This document shows positions 33,987 to 48,400 of a stretch of 64,000 nucleotides of DNA, piece by piece. The position numbers and the translations under genes were made by a program. The stretch's first letter is position 1; each line of letters opens with the position of its first letter. The stretch lies in assembly GCA_038502055.1 (NCBI GenBank), contig JAXRKN010000039.1, positions 930,001-994,000 on the forward strand. Reading direction: 5' to 3'. The DNA comes from Tanytarsus gracilentus. Taxonomy: Eukaryota > Arthropoda > Insecta > Diptera > Chironomidae. The notes under the pieces were generated by a model that did not search any database, was not told where the DNA came from, and saw nothing but the letters and a program-made list of their open reading frames with translations.

Positions 33987-36900
33987 ATGTCAAATAGTGA
34001 GGATTATGACGAAAAGATAGGAGGTGGGTTACCAAAATCAAATTACACTCTTTTCGTGTCAAAATCTTGAAAGTTCTTGGCAAAAATAGTTTAAAAATGT
34101 TTTTATAGTGACCGTTAATAAAACTAAATCAATTCAGGCCCTTAAAATGTAAAATCTATCGAGAAAACAAGAATTTTCACTTTTCATACAACTTGTCTGG
34201 GAACTATCTCGAATGATGACACCTAGTAGGTTCTAGAAAGTCAAAAACTACTTCCAAATGATTCCAATTTCGAGATTTTAAGATAGTTTGATTAAAAACA
34301 CTAAATGAACGCATTTTTTCGATTTAATTTTGTTACTTATTAATCAATCGAGTCCCTAATTTTATAAATCGACCCCATAAGCAACACTTTCAACACAACT
34401 AAGGCTATTGACATAAAAAGTTTTTACACGCCGTGTATGTACACGAAACATTTATATATGTAATTTTTTGTTTTCATAAATCAGCTGAGGACGACGAGGG
34501 AGCATTAGACGAAATTGCCGGTGGATCAGGCGATGAAGAAACATCCAAAAACGTTGTCGATGTAAATTTTAAAAAATTATGGTCTTTTAAATGTGATTTC
34601 AAATATATTTAATTTTAGAATGAAGACGACGATTATGAACCCAAGCGCAAAAAAGGTAAAAAGCGCAAAGTCCGTGGCGAAGAAAAATCATCAAAAGGTC
34701 GTAAAAAGAAAAAGCGCAAGAAAAACGAATCCGAAGAAGAGATTGAAGAGCCAGACAGAGGTGGTGATTCAGATGACTATGCGTCCAGTAAACGCGGTCG
34801 TAAAAAACGAGAAAAAGAGGAGAAGAAATCTCAAGCAAAGCCTCCAACGCCTCCACCAGCTCAATCAAGTGAGTCAAACATGCCCACTATTGAAGAGGTT
34901 TGCAACACTTTCGATCTGACCGATGTGCCCATCGAATACTCCGATGCCGACTATCAAAACCTAATCACATATAAAATGTTTCAACAACACGTTCGACCCA
35001 TCTTGCAGAAGGAAAATCCTCGAGTTCCAATGTCGAAACTTATGATGCTCGTTGCGGCAAAGTGGCGTGAATTTTCTGAGATCAATCCTCATATGCAACA
35101 AGAACAGGAAGAAGCTGAAAGAGAAGACATTTCCGAACAGGCATCGCCTAAATCTCCAGAGTATAATCCGAAAGAAACGAAATCACGTTCAAGCAAGAAA
35201 ACTGTTCGAATTGCCGAAGACACATTTGACGATGATTATGAGGAGGAAGAAGTCAAAACTAAGTCCTCTAAAAAGCGTGGTCGTGGTAACAGTGGAAATG
35301 GAAGCGCTAAGAAAGGACGTAAGCCTAAAGTTCCAACATTAAAAATTAAATTTAAGCGTCGCAATGCAAGTTCTGATGATGAACAAGATGATTCGATTGA
35401 AGGCTCTGAGCGAGAATCGGATATTGAATTTGAAAAAATGTTGCAACAAACTGATGATAATATTGATGAGGAAGCTGGACCGAGCAAAGTTGCAAGTGCA
35501 GCAGTTGCTGATGAAACCAATACATCAGAACCAGCCGTCCGTAAAAAGGCAAAAACAAAAATTGGCAACAAGTCGAAGAAAAAGAAAGCAAAGAAAACCA
35601 ATTTTCAAGATGATGATATTGAACATCAGGATTATTGTGAGGCGTGTCAGCAAGGTGGAGAAATTATTCTCTGCGACACATGTCCAAAAGCTTACCATCT
35701 TGTTTGCTTGGATCCTGAACTCGAAGAGGCACCCGAAGGTAAATGGAGCTGTCCTCATTGTGAAGCCGAAGGTCCAATAGAGCAAGATGACGATGAGCAT
35801 CAAGAATTTTGTCGTTTGTGTAAGGATGGAGGAGAGTTACTTTGCTGTGACTCATGCCCATCAGCATATCACACTTTCTGTCTTGATCCGCCATTAAGCG
35901 AAATTCCTGATGGTGATTGGCGATGCCCTCGCTGCAGTTGTCCACCTCTGCCAGGAAAAGTGGCCAAAATTCTTACATGGCGTTGGTCTGAGCCGATTCC
36001 CGAAGATCCTAAAAATCCACAAGCATCAACTTCAAAAGGTCCACCACCACAAACAAGATGCCGCGAATATTTTATCAAGTGGAAGGATCGTAGCTATTGG
36101 CATTGCAGTTGGACAAGTGAATTACAACTTGACGTTTTTCATCCATTGATGTTCCGCTATTATACAAGAAAATATGATATGGAAGAGCCACCTCGATTTG
36201 AAGAACAACTTGATGAGCAAGACAGTCGATTTAAGAGATTGAAACGTCATCGTGGAGCTCATGGCGTTAAAGAGGATGAGGGAGCAAATTTGGAAGAAAA
36301 GTTCTATCGCTATGGAATAAAACCCGAATGGCTTGTCGTTCATCGAGTTATTAACCATCGCGTAATGCGTGACGGTCGCACTTTATATCTTGTAAAATGG
36401 AGAGAACTTCCATATGATCAATCGACATGGGAAGATGAAGCTGATGATGTTGCGGGGTTGAAGGAAGCAGTCGAATATTATGTTGATTTAAGAGCCAACA
36501 CTATGGAACCTGGTTCGAGCAAGAAAGGCAGTAAAAAGAAGGGACGTCGTCGAACAAAAGAGACTGATGATGATCAAGAGAGGGAATTTGTTACAAAACG
36601 CTTCAATCCACCCCCAGACAAACCAACCACCGACTTGCGTAAGAAACTTGACGTTCAACCCGAATATTTTGAAGAGACTGGTATGCAGCTGCATAATTAC
36701 CAACTTGAGGGTATCAATTGGCTGCGTTATTCATGGTCTAATGGAATCGATACAATTTTAGCTGATGGTAAATTTTTATAAATTTAAATTAGCGTTAAAT
36801 AATAATCTTTGAATTTAATTTTTAGAAATGGGTCTTGGTAAAACTATCCAAACTGCAACATTCCTGTATTCCCTTTATAAGGAGGGTCATTGCCCTGGTC

Positions 36901-39900
36901 CATTCCTGATTGCTGTTCCCCTTTCTACTATCGTCAACTGGGAGCGTGAATTTGAATTGTGGGCTCCCGACTTTTATTGTGTCACATATGTTGGTGATAA
37001 AGATTCTCGTGTCGTTATCAGAGAAAATGAATTGAGCTTCGAGGAAGGAGCTGGCGGAAAGAGAACTACAAAAATTAAAAGCTCAACGATTAAATTCAAC
37101 GTTTTATTAACTAGCTACGAGCTAGTTTCCATTGATTCAGCATGTCTTGCTTCAATCGACTGGAAAGTTCTCGTTGTTGACGAAGCTCATCGACTCAAAT
37201 CGAATCAATCGAAATTTTTCAAATTTTTAGCAAGTTATAACATCGAATATAAATTATTGCTCACTGGAACTCCTCTCCAAAATAATCTTGAGGAACTTTT
37301 CCATCTTTTGAATTTCCTTTGCAAGGAAAAGTTTAACGATCTGACAGTTTTTCAAAGTGAATTTGCTGATATCTCAAAAGAGGAGCAAGTTCAAAAATTA
37401 CATGACATGCTTGGACCACACATGTTGCGTCGATTAAAGGCCGACGTATTGAGGAATATGCCTTCAAAGAGTGAATTCATTGTTCGCGTTGAATTGTCAC
37501 CGCTGCAAAAGAAATATTATAAATACATTCTCACTCGTAACTACGAGGCATTAAATCCACGATCTGGTGGCGGAGGTGCTTGTTCACTTCTCAATATCAT
37601 GATGGATTTGAAAAAGTGTTGCAATCACCCTTACTTGTTCCCAGCAGCGTCTGAAGAAGCACCACTTGGACCTGGTGGAAATTATGAAATTAATGCGCTC
37701 GTAAAAGCTTCTGGAAAATTAATCTTACTTGCAAAAATGATGAGAATTTTGAAGGAGCAAGGACATCGCGTTTTGATTTTCTCTCAAATGACACGAATGT
37801 TGGATATTCTTGAAGATTTCCTCGAGGGTGAGGGATACAAATATGAACGTATTGATGGTGGTATAACAGGAACACTCCGTCAAGAAGCCATTGATAGATT
37901 CAATGCACCGGGAGCACCTCAATTTGCTTTCTTGCTATCAACTCGTGCCGGAGGTTTGGGTATCAATTTGGCAACAGCCGATACTGTCATCATTTATGAC
38001 TCCGATTGGAATCCTCACAATGATATTCAAGCTTTTTCACGTGCTCATCGTATTGGACAGGCCAATAAAGTCATGATTTATCGATTTGTCACAAGAAACT
38101 CAGTTGAGGAACGAGTAACGCAAGTGGCCAAGAGAAAAATGATGTTGACTCACTTGGTTGTCCGTCCTGGCATGGGTGGCAAAGGAACTAATTTTACTAA
38201 GCAAGAATTGGACGATATCTTGAGATTCGGTACTGAAGAATTGTTCAAGGAGGATGGAAAAGAAGAAGAAGCCATTCATTATGATGACAAGGCCGTTACT
38301 GAACTTTTGGATCGTACCAAAGGTGGCATCGAAGAAAAAGAAGCTTGGGCAAATGAGTATTTGTCAAGCTTTAAAGTTGCTAGTTACAGCACAAAAGAGG
38401 AAGAAGAGGAAGAGGTTGAAGTATTAAAACAGGAATCTGAGAATGCCGATCCAACTTATTGGGTTAAACTTTTGAGACATCACTATGAGCAACATCAAGA
38501 GGATGTTGGAAGGGCTCTCGGTAAAGGAAAACGTGTTCGAAAGCAAGTTAATTACACTGATGGTGGTGTTGTTGCAAGTGAGTCACGTGAGGATCAAACT
38601 TGGCAAGAAAATGTATCGGATTACAACAATTCCGACTACAGTGGATATTCTGATGACGATAATCAGGATGATGACGAAGATCATAGTGAAAGTGGTAAGA
38701 GAAATCGTCGTAGAATGGATAGACGTGATGATAAAGACAGACCCTTGCCGCCATTACTCGCTAGGGTTGGTGGTAACATTGAAGTACTTGGTTTCAATGT
38801 TCGTCAACGCAAGAGTTTCCTCAATCTCATAATGAGGTTTGGAATGCCACCTCAAGATGGAAGTCCCAACGCGTGGCTGATTAGAGATTTGCGCGGAAAA
38901 CCAGAAAGACATTTTAGAGCTTATGTCAATCTTTTTATGCGTCATTTATGTGAACCTGGTGCTGATAGCGCTGAATTATTTGCTGATGGTGTGCCACGTG
39001 AGGGTTTGAGTCGCCAGCATGTTTTAACACGTATTGGAGTCATGTCCCTAATTCGCAAGAAAGTTCTTGAATTTGAACACATCAATGGCTACTATTCAAT
39101 GCCTGAATTGATTAAAAAGACAATTGATCCGAACATCAAGCCATCTGATGACATCAAGGACGAAGATATGTCAAAGAGTGCTACTACAAGCACTGCTCCA
39201 TCACCGGCACCATCTAATAATGAAAAATCAGATGAAAAAGAGAAAAGTGAAACTGATGAAAAGAAACTGGATGATGACTTGATAAAAACCGAAGATAAAA
39301 CAAAAGAGTCAAGTCCAAGTAGCTCAATAAAAAAAGAAGATTCGAATGGAGGTGAAGACAAAAAATCCACAAATGGTGATGATGATGATGACGATGTCGT
39401 TATTGTTAAAGATTTCAGTGATGATTCGAAGGAGAAAACAAAAGAACAGCTGGAAGTTCATAAGCGTCAGTTTATGTTTAATATTGCTGATGGTGGATTC
39501 ACAGAACTTCACACGTTGTGGATTAATGAGGAAAAAGCAGCTTCACCATCGCGTGAATATGAAATTTGGCATCGCCGTCATGACTACTGGCTTCTTGCTG
39601 GTATTGTCACACACGGATATGGTCGCTGGCAAGACATTCAAAATGACATTCGCTTCGCAATCATTAATGAGCCTTTCAAAATGGACATTAATAAAGGAAA
39701 TTTCCTTGAAATAAAAAACAAATTCCTCGCCAGAAGATTTAAACTCTTGGAACAAGCTCTAGTTATCGAAGAGCAATTGAGACGTGCTGCGTATTTGAAT
39801 TTATCGCAAGACCCTACACACCCCGCAATGAGTTTGAATGCACGCTTTGCAGAGGTCGAATGTTTAGCTGAATCTCATCAGCACTTGAGCAAGGAAAGTT

Positions 39901-40517
39901 TAGCGGGTGAGTTAAAAAAAATAAAAGGATTTTCCCATATTTTAATTATTTTTTATTTAGGTAACAAACCAGCTAATGCTGTCCTTCATAAAGTATTGAA
40001 TCAACTTGAAGAGTTGCTCTCGGACATGAAATCTGATGTCGCAAGATTACCTGCGGTACTCGCAAGAATTCCACCCGTCGCTCAACGCTTACAATTAAGT
40101 GAGAGATCAATTTTGTCACGTTTAGCATCAACAAGCAACGCAGCATCAACTAATACAGGTTAATTTTCTTAATTATTTCAGTGTCACTTTCAAAGTTATT
40201 TTAATTTTTAAAAAAATATGATTAGAGATGTGAAAAAAACATTTAAATTAGCTAAAAGTAAGAATTGATCCCTTGCTCCCGTGGAGCATCAAAATTTTAG
40301 ATAAATATCCGCGAGACATTTGAGGCCAATGGTTCAACTCTTACCGAATAGACTTAGAAATTTTTTTCGCAAATATTTAATAACTTTATCTTTTTTTACA
40401 GCAAATTTGATGAATTTCCCAGCGGGTTTCGCGAGCATGGCTAATTTTTCACAAGCGGCGGCAGCAGCAAATCTTCAACATTTCCGATCTCAATATGGCG
40501 GCGGTAATGCAAACTAA
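33987..40517 (+). CDS. Mi-2: chromodomain-helicase Mi-2 (CHD3/4 family), 1885 aa
   Basis: Six coding exons: 33987-34023, 34485-34561, 34619-36767, 36826-39906, 39961-40158 and 40402-40517. Domains in order: acidic and basic low-complexity N-terminus, CHDNT (126-190), two PHD fingers (Cys378-419 and 436-477), tandem chromodomains (about 485-665), an SNF2-type ATPase with GLGKT (757-761) and DEAH (873-876), then CHD-specific C-terminal domains with an Asp/Glu/Lys-rich linker between them. It is the ATPase of the NuRD complex, moving nucleosomes and repressing transcription in the nucleus. The length agrees with fly Mi-2. The fourth intron (39907-39960) is in frame and lacks a stop, so it can be mistaken for coding. 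AATAAA at 40632. The last exons are repeated downstream at 41046-41735. Confidence 0.97.
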
Positions 40518-42275
40518 AAAAATTATTTTCTGACCCTTTCACCTAGATTCTAAGTTGAAATTTATTTCTTGCACGAGTGAAAACTTATTGGCGCATTATA
40601 AATTTTTTATAATCTATTATAAAATGCTTTTAATAAAAAACAAAATTTTGAGACATGCCTAAATGAAATCGGTGTAATGAAAATAAGTTATTCTTAATTA
40701 ATTAGTTGAATTTCAAGAAAGCTTTTGTCAGAAACTTTCTGTAACGTACTGTAGAAATTCAAAAACAAAATACTCATTCAAATATTTTTATTCCGTTATT
40801 TTTCATAGCAAAATGGAGTTTTTCGAAGTATATCAAAAATACAATTTTCTTTTTAAAACTATTCTTAAATTAATTCATTATTGCTCTTACTCTAGTTGAG
40901 TGATAGAAGAGGAAAATTTAGTTTTTAAAAATTTATATTGATATGGGGTGCTTAAATTTATAGTCGAAAAAATGTCTTGATGTATTTGAGATTTGAGTAA
41001 AGTTTTTAATTTTCATTTTCCTTTAAAAAAATCTTTTAAAATGCAGTGAGTTTGAATGCACGCTTTGCAGAGGTCGAATGTTTAGCTGAATCTCATCAGC
41101 ACTTGAGCAAGGAAAGTTTAGCGGGTGAGTTAAGAAAAATAAAAGGATTTTCACATTTTTTAATTTTTTTTTTATTTAGGTAACAAACCAGCTAATGCTG
41201 TCCTTCATAAAGTATTGAATCAACTTGAAGAATTGCTCTCGGACATGAAATCTGATGTCGCAAGACTACCTGCGGTTCTCGCGAGAATTCCACCCGTCGC
41301 TCAACGCTTACAATTAAGTGAGAGATCAATTTTGTCACGTTTAGCATCAACAAGCAACGCAGCATCAACTAATACAGGTAAATTTTTTAAATTATTTCAG
41401 TTTCATTTTCAAAGTTATTTTAAATTTTAAAAAATACGTTTAGAGATATGAAAAAAACATTTAAATTAGCTAAAAGTAAGAATTGATCCCTTGCTCCCGT
41501 GGAGCATCAAAAGTTTAGATAAATATCCGCGAGACATTTGAGGCCAATGGTTCAACTCTTACCGAATAGACTTAGAAATTTTTTTCGCAAATATTTAATA
41601 ACTTTATCTTTTCTTACAGCAAATTTGATGAATTTCCCAGCGGGTTTCGCGAGCATGGCTAATTTTTCACAAGCGGCGGCAGCAGCAAATCTTCAACATT
41701 TCCGATCTCAATATGGCGGCGGTAATGCAAACTAAAAAAAATTATTTTCTGACCCTTTCACCTAGATTCTAAGTTGAAATTTATTTCTTGCACGAGTGAA
41801 AACTTATTGGCGCATTATAAATTTTTTATAATCGATTATAAAAATGCTTTTAATAAAAAAAATAAAATTTTGAGAAATCCCCAAATGAAATCGGTGTAAT
41901 GAAATTAAATTATTCTTAATTAATTAGTTGAATTTCAAGACAGCTTTTGTCAGAAACTTTCTGTAACGTACTGTAGAAATTCAAAAACAAAATACTCATT
42001 CAAATATTTTTATTCCGTTATTTTTCATAGCAAAATGGAGTTTTTCGAAGTATATCAAAAATACAATTTTCTCTTTCTTAAAACTATTCTTAAATTAATT
42101 CATTATTGCTCTTACTCCTAGTTGAGTGATAGAAGAGGAAAATTTAGTTTTTCAAAAATTTATATTGATATGGGGTGCCTTAAATTTATAGTCGAAAAAA
42201 TGTCTTGATGTATTTGAGATTTGAGTGAGAAGTTTTGTAATTTTCATTTTCCTTTAAAAAAATCTTTTAAAATTT
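39829..42275 (+). repeat. 1.2-kb tandem duplication of the Mi-2 3' end
   Basis: Sequence from about 39829 (TGAGTTTGAATGCACGC) to 41045 is followed at 41046 by a second copy running to about 42275. Each copy holds the end of exon 4, exons 5 and 6, the stop codon, the 3' UTR and an AATAAA. Introns and UTRs have accumulated small indels and substitutions; the coding parts almost none. Confidence 0.95.
41046..41735 (+). CDS. duplicated terminal exons of Mi-2 (possible alternative 3' end)
   Basis: Contains the tail of exon 4 (41046-41124), a second exon 5 (41180-41377) and a second exon 6 (41620-41735). Splice sites are intact. Exon 5 differs from the first copy at four bases, all synonymous (GAG/GAA, TTA/CTA, GTA/GTT, GCA/GCG); exon 6 is identical. 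All boundaries are phase 1, so transcripts reading past the first poly(A) site could use these exons and give the same C-terminus. No start codon or promoter of its own is apparent. It may equally be a recent duplicate without use. Confidence 0.6.
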
Positions 42276-42730
42276 TCTTGCAAATCAATAGTTTCATCTG
42301 CTGAAAGACTGTATTTAGGTCAAGATTTTAAATTTCTTCTCAAGTTCTTAAAATTAATCACAGAATATTATTTCCTATAAAAATTCAGATTCAAAAGGTC
42401 TCTTTTAAAATTAGAGAGCGAGTTAATTTTAAGATGAACATTCAATTTGAGTTTTTAAAAGTTTTGATATAGTAATATACTAAGTTCTTTCAAAAGACAT
42501 GTCTAAAATTGTTACATTTTTTATGTTAAAAGAAAATGAAAAATTGGCAGTTTAAAAATTAAGAAAAAGGTCAAGAACCCAAAGGCTTAATGAGAGAAAA
42601 TAAATTTGCCTAAAATCATACCGAATTCGTAAGTTTTTAAAATAATTACACAAAATAAAATTAATTAAAAATATCATAAAATTTGTAATATTGTCGTTTT
42701 AGCAAATTCTAGACACGTCTGCTCGTTTCA
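42276..42730. other. spacer between Mi-2 duplication and Inx1
   Basis: About 450 bp of AT-rich sequence between convergent genes. No other gene is visible. Confidence 0.4.
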
Positions 42731-45437
42731 TCAGTTCTTGTTCTTTTTTTGCGGAACATTAATTGATTTAGCGAGATCTGCGAGAACGTCCCTGTAAATG
42801 ATTGGATCGAGATTCCTTCCAAGCATGTAAATGATCCACCAGTCACCAATGTCAACCTATAACGAAAATTTATTTTAAATTTAAATCTTTCAATGGACAT
42901 TAAAATTTCTCACCTTATTAGACACTGAAACAGCAATCTCACGTGGCACCATTCGATTTCTAGCATTCAATACACGAGCACGTACCGATGGCACAAAAAT
43001 GATGAGCAAACGATATATCAAGAGTCCGAAGAGCATTACCAGAAGAATTAAATACCAGAACCAGATGAAAATGTATGTCTTCTCATTTACTAAGAGATAA
43101 TTAAATGATCATTAGTCGAGTTAAAGGTTAAACAATAGACTTTCACTTACCAATATTTAATGGCAAAATACACAAACTGTCATGCTTTTGAATTGAGCCC
43201 GAAGCACCTAAAAAATTAAAATGGTTTAAGTCTAATTATTTTTAAATTTATATAATTTCGTACCATATTTGTGGAATATACACTTAGTAACGCGGGGAAA
43301 GACGTACACCATCGGATCATAACGCTTTTCTTGTGGTTCATCTGACTGAGTTAGAACTCTAGGAAATAAAAATGATGAAATAAAGCTCAAAGTTTTGAAA
43401 ATATGAAAACTTACTTCCACCCATAGTCTTTGAACTCGCCATCAAAAAACTTATTCATGAGGATCAATTGAATGATGATGTTAACCAAACAGAGAAATTC
43501 ACAGAACCAATATCTAATGGCATATAGCTTATGCCTCTGCAAAAAAGTAGTAAAAATTTTATGAGTTAAAAAAATAATCTAGCAATAAATTTAAAAATGT
43601 TTTTTAACGAGGTCTGGATTAAAATATTTCAAATACCTTCAAATGGCGCAATAGATAGTCAATAAGAGCTTGCTTCTTTGCCTGCTTTTCCTCTTCACGA
43701 CAAATACCTAAATTCAAGTTCATGGCAATCGTACGAAGTAGACCTTAAAACCGAGTGAGAAAAAAGTCACGTTTTATTTATTTTCGCAATGTTCTAATTT
43801 CTAGTGCTAGTGACTCAAATAATCATCGTTATGCCACTTACCTCCTTCAAAAGCATCCCAAAGGAATTTCGGCGTATAGCATGCACAAGCTGCAAAAAGA
43901 AAATTTCATTATTATTATGTACATTGTGAATTTAAAAACTTGCAGGCTTATCCTAAAAACGGCAGTCACTAAATCTTATTTTTTTGCAGTCAATTGATGA
44001 ATAACTAATTAAAAAATTTATGAAGAACTCCATTGAATTTAATTAACATTCTGTGCATGTAGACTTTTTCATATAAATTGAAGATATTTTAGAGAGGTCA
44101 ATGCTTGATGAAGACAGTCAAGTATGATTTGCTGATGTGAATTGAAGATTGATTAGAAATATAATAGGAATATAGTTTATTTTATAAGATTGAAAAAACA
44201 CGAGGGAAACTTCTCAGTAAATAAAATAATTCACATTAAGTTTAACCTGATAAGACTTTGAAAGTAACAAATTTTTTTAAATGCTTGAAATTAAAATTTC
44301 TTAGTGTTGAATTAAAATTAAATTTATTTTAAGAAATAGAAATTTTTTTAAGTCAGATCTATTAATCCAATTTACCCATGGAACTACAAAAATCGTAATA
44401 TGAAATTTTTCTACCTCAGTCGACTTTGAAATTCTTTCTTTTTATACGCAAATTTTGTTTTGTTGCGAGAGAAGATTGAATGACTGACTACTGCTGTGCG
44501 AACCTCTCAAAATTGATTAATAAATTTAAATAAAGCGACACATTGGGGAACGCAAAGAGAAAAATTCACTCACCTTGAAAAAAGAGCACAAAACAGACCC
44601 ACTGATAGTACGTGTGATACTTCTTGGCATCTGTGGAATTAAGAGAGAAATAAATTGCTTTTAATTGTTGAGCTCGAACGCGATTTTTACTTACTCTCAT
44701 CGTTAAAATCGTTTCCAACTCCAGGATGTGCGACTTCTCGGCCTACCTACGATGAGAAAGGTTTAAAAGTATGAAAATACGAGAGGATGTTACTGTGATA
44801 GAACATTAGATTATAAAATCTGAGAAATTATCAAAAATAATTTTATAAAGACGAAGTTTAAAAATTTTTTATATCATCGTGTGCATCGTTCGTAAATTTT
44901 TCTTCTTCTTGGTTTATTTTCATTATCAAAAGAGATGAAAAAGGAGGGAAGGAGTTGAGTCTTTTCATTATTCAAGCAAACAGTAAAATTATAATGGAAG
45001 TTATGAATAAAACATAAATTCTGCATGTTGCAAGAAAAACTTAAGAGAGATACGCCAAGAGAACGGCGAAATGCTATAATTATATCGTCGAAAAATGTTC
45101 AGAGAAATATGCAGCATACATGCGGTGCATCCACACATGTGTGTGTCTTAATCAAACTAAGTGCATTAGAACATGAGTGTGACCTTACCTCTCGTCTATA
45201 CGCATCAGGCATTGTAAACGTCGATGAAATCCAGCAGAACGTATTGACAACATGCGTTGGGATGCCACTGACGATACATGAAATCGGCTGCCCGACATAC
45301 TGCGTAGCCGTTATAACGAGTGAACATGTCAAGAGTAAAACTGTCGTGAACACGTTGTGCAATCGAAACACGGCATTGTCTGTTTGGATCTCCTGAAGCT
45401 TGAAATAATCCTTTAAGCCTCCGAGTAACTTATACAT
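42731..45437 (-). CDS. Inx1: innexin 1 (ogre), 362 aa, ten coding exons
   Basis: Coding exons: 45437-45189, 44746-44695, 44630-44574, 43889-43842, 43743-43637, 43536-43415, 43358-43264, 43207-43151, 43089-42914, 42856-42731. The start MYKLLGGLKDYFKLQEIQTD, the YYQWV innexin signature (108-112) and the DPMVYVFPRVTKC loop match fly ogre closely, and the length is the same. Innexins are four-pass membrane proteins that build gap junctions; paired extracellular Cys (for instance in QPISCIVSG and NTFCW) are present. Inx1 commonly co-assembles with Inx2. The gene is much more intron-rich than its two neighbours. Introns run from about 50 nt to 680 nt. Confidence 0.97.
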
Positions 45438-48400
45438 TTTTAATTAGTTTTCTTTCGAGATTCTTTTGATACTTTTTTGTTAACTAATTACTTTTTAGTC
45501 TTAATTTCTCTTTCGTTTCAATTCTTAAGAGAATTTCACTTCATCTCATTTATTCAATCCATTACACATTCACTTTAGTACACACTCTCCGAGATGACCT
45601 CGATCAGATCGACGATGGATGATAAAAAGCTGCAATACATAAAGCTTTATTTTTAATGCAATTACCGGTGATTTAACACATGTAAAAATGTGCATACAGA
45701 AAAAAATATCGCGCGAGATTTTCAATAACTTTTATAGCATGAATTTTATACGGTTGAATTATGATGTAGTGAGCGAGTAATTTTTAAGTATGGACAAATT
45801 GGCGAATTTTTGGTTTGAACCAATTATCAAGTCTCAGTTTTAACATATCGAAACTATAAAAAAAATATTCAAAAAATAACTTCGGGAATTAAGTGTTTCC
45901 ATACAGACATTGCATTGTAGTAATAAATTAGCAATAGGAGATAAAAATTTAATATTAAATTCGTTGCTTTGTTTCACTTTAAAAACTATTTTGATCAAAT
46001 TTCTGCTGATTCCACAATTTGATGAGCACTTTTGCATTACACTACAAATTCTGTTTTTCGGATCTTATTAACACAGTCACAATCTGAGTTTAATGCAGAT
46101 AAAATTTCACTAAAGAATTCCATTAATTTAAAGAAATAATTTTTTTCAATTAACACAATTGTTTCCAGTAATATCCGCCAAGATCATTCAATAACTCTCA
46201 CTCTCTAAATTCACTAGAACTAAACTCGACTCGATGATGCAGACAAGTTTGAAATTTGACTACGTCAAAAGCATAAAAATGCTTCTAACTTGCCTTTTCG
46301 TGTAACGACATAAAACCAATAGTTAAGTAGTTGAGCAATCGGAATGATGGGAGAAGAAGAAAATATGGAAAAGGTAATAAACTTTCCGGCATTAATAATT
46401 ACATGTGGAGGTTACGAAAAATTCTAATGGCGGATCTAAATGTTCTCAAAAAATTACTTGCTTTCCCAAATTTTTTTAGAAATTGAAAATCTCGCAACTT
46501 TAATTTTTTTTCTGACGAGCTTCCAGAAATACACGACGCGAGCCACTTACTTCAACTTGGATCCAAGTCTTACTATTTTACGTGGAGAGAAAAAATATAC
46601 AACTGGATGTGAATATGCCGTTGAGTGTGTATGAGTAGCTTTACAGATCCGAAAAACTCCCCCCTACCTCAAATTCTCTCAATTTTCTCTCACTTAAATT
46701 GAGTAAATTTTTTTAGAGAGTTAAGCACACTAATACAGACAACCACTTCAATTACTGCCTGCTCTGCCGTCAACAGCGTTGAGAAAAAACAAAAACCAGT
46801 TTTACATTTTCCAAGAAGAAGAAATTTTTTCGGAGGGTTCACTTGGATGCGATATTGCATGTATCTATGACAACTTACAGGAACTCTCATCCAGTGCGTA
46901 CGTGCAATAAAAGTTGAGTGTGTATTGGTGAGTTCATCTAAAATATTTATGGAATGGCTTCTAAAAATCTATTGGGGGAAATGCATGTTGTGTCGTCGAT
47001 ACAAAAACAGCTGTACTGCCTGCATCAAAAATCTCTAAAACATCTCACTTTTGCTTTGTTCTGTCTCGCTGTGCTAAATTTAAAATTGTTACCGAAAAAA
47101 AAGGGGCTCGCTTTTTAGATGACGCAATTTTATTGTAATATTCGACCATGTGGATTATTTTATAAAAAATTTTGACGTCATAATATGAAGAATTTTTTGT
47201 CTAGAGATAATTTCTGTTTATAAACTCTAAATTTTAGGTTATCAGTTTTTTGATAATTTTTAAAATCTTTCTGAATATTTCGCAGTGCTAAAACTTTAAT
47301 ACAATTCACCTGGAAGGCATGCAACTGTTTGTAAATCATCTCGACTGTAAATTATTTCTTTAATTGTTGTAAATCATGTGAGATATGTTTGCATTAATTT
47401 ATGGGAAGCGAGTTTGCAAAGTTGCTTGAGAGTTTTTCGCTCTTTTAAGTACAAAAGATTGCAACTATATTGACAAACCTCAAAGTAATAAAATTTGACT
47501 AAATTATTTCTTAATGTTAAAAAACATTAAAAAACGCTAAAATCTATAACTTTTTTATTTAGCTCGAATGCATCAAGATCTTTTGTTGTGGTTTCACGAT
47601 TATTACAATTTTACCTCACAATAGAATAAATTTTTGCATCAGCACCTCAACCACAAATCAACTGTCGATATTATGCAATATTTCTCAGCTTCACTTTTAA
47701 TTACTCGCCAGCCACGTTATTCAATTTAAAGTCTCGCGAATTGAAAAATTTAAATTCATTTCATTCATTCGAGTATGGTGGGTGGATTGTCATTGACTAT
47801 AAATTGGATGAAAAAATGATAAAAGAATTAATCCAGGAAATTCATTCAATTGATAGTCAATTGAAACACCGATGATTTTTGCTAGTGCTGACGTAATTAA
47901 ATGCTTAAATTTGAGTTCACTTGATGAATGAATTTTTTTACGTCGTTATAAATGAGTAGTTTTGGGTGAGCATGTAAAATTATTTTATTTTGTGAAATTC
48001 TTGAATAGAAAACCAAATTTGGATAAATTGGTAAAATAAATTAAAAAAAAGCTGTAAATAAAAGTAATGAAAAATATAGTCTAAAATTTTTTAACCTCTT
48101 AGAAATAATTTATAATTAAAACAATCTCTACCGGATGTTTTGTTTTCAGCCACAATAATTCCTATTAAATTACATGTGAGCCAAAATAATTTTTACTCAA
48201 AAAATCTCAAAATAGTTCATGTTACTTTTTTGTGTGTCTCTTTAGCCTCTATTAAGACGGTCATTAATTGAGCACTCGTCTGTGACTTTTACATCAAGTT
48301 GTAAGCACTCAAAATGACTGTAGTTCGTTCATCCACAAAAGGAACAAAAAATTAAATTAAATTGAACTAAATTTTCTCCGTAAGTTGGAGATGACACTAA

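Noticed and set aside
35236..35601. Antisense frames over Mi-2
   Set aside because: Created by Lys/Asp/Glu-rich codons on the sense strand.
40320..40517. Separate small proteins at 40320-40517 and 41538-41735
   Set aside because: These are the last Mi-2 exon and its duplicate with the preceding intron read through.
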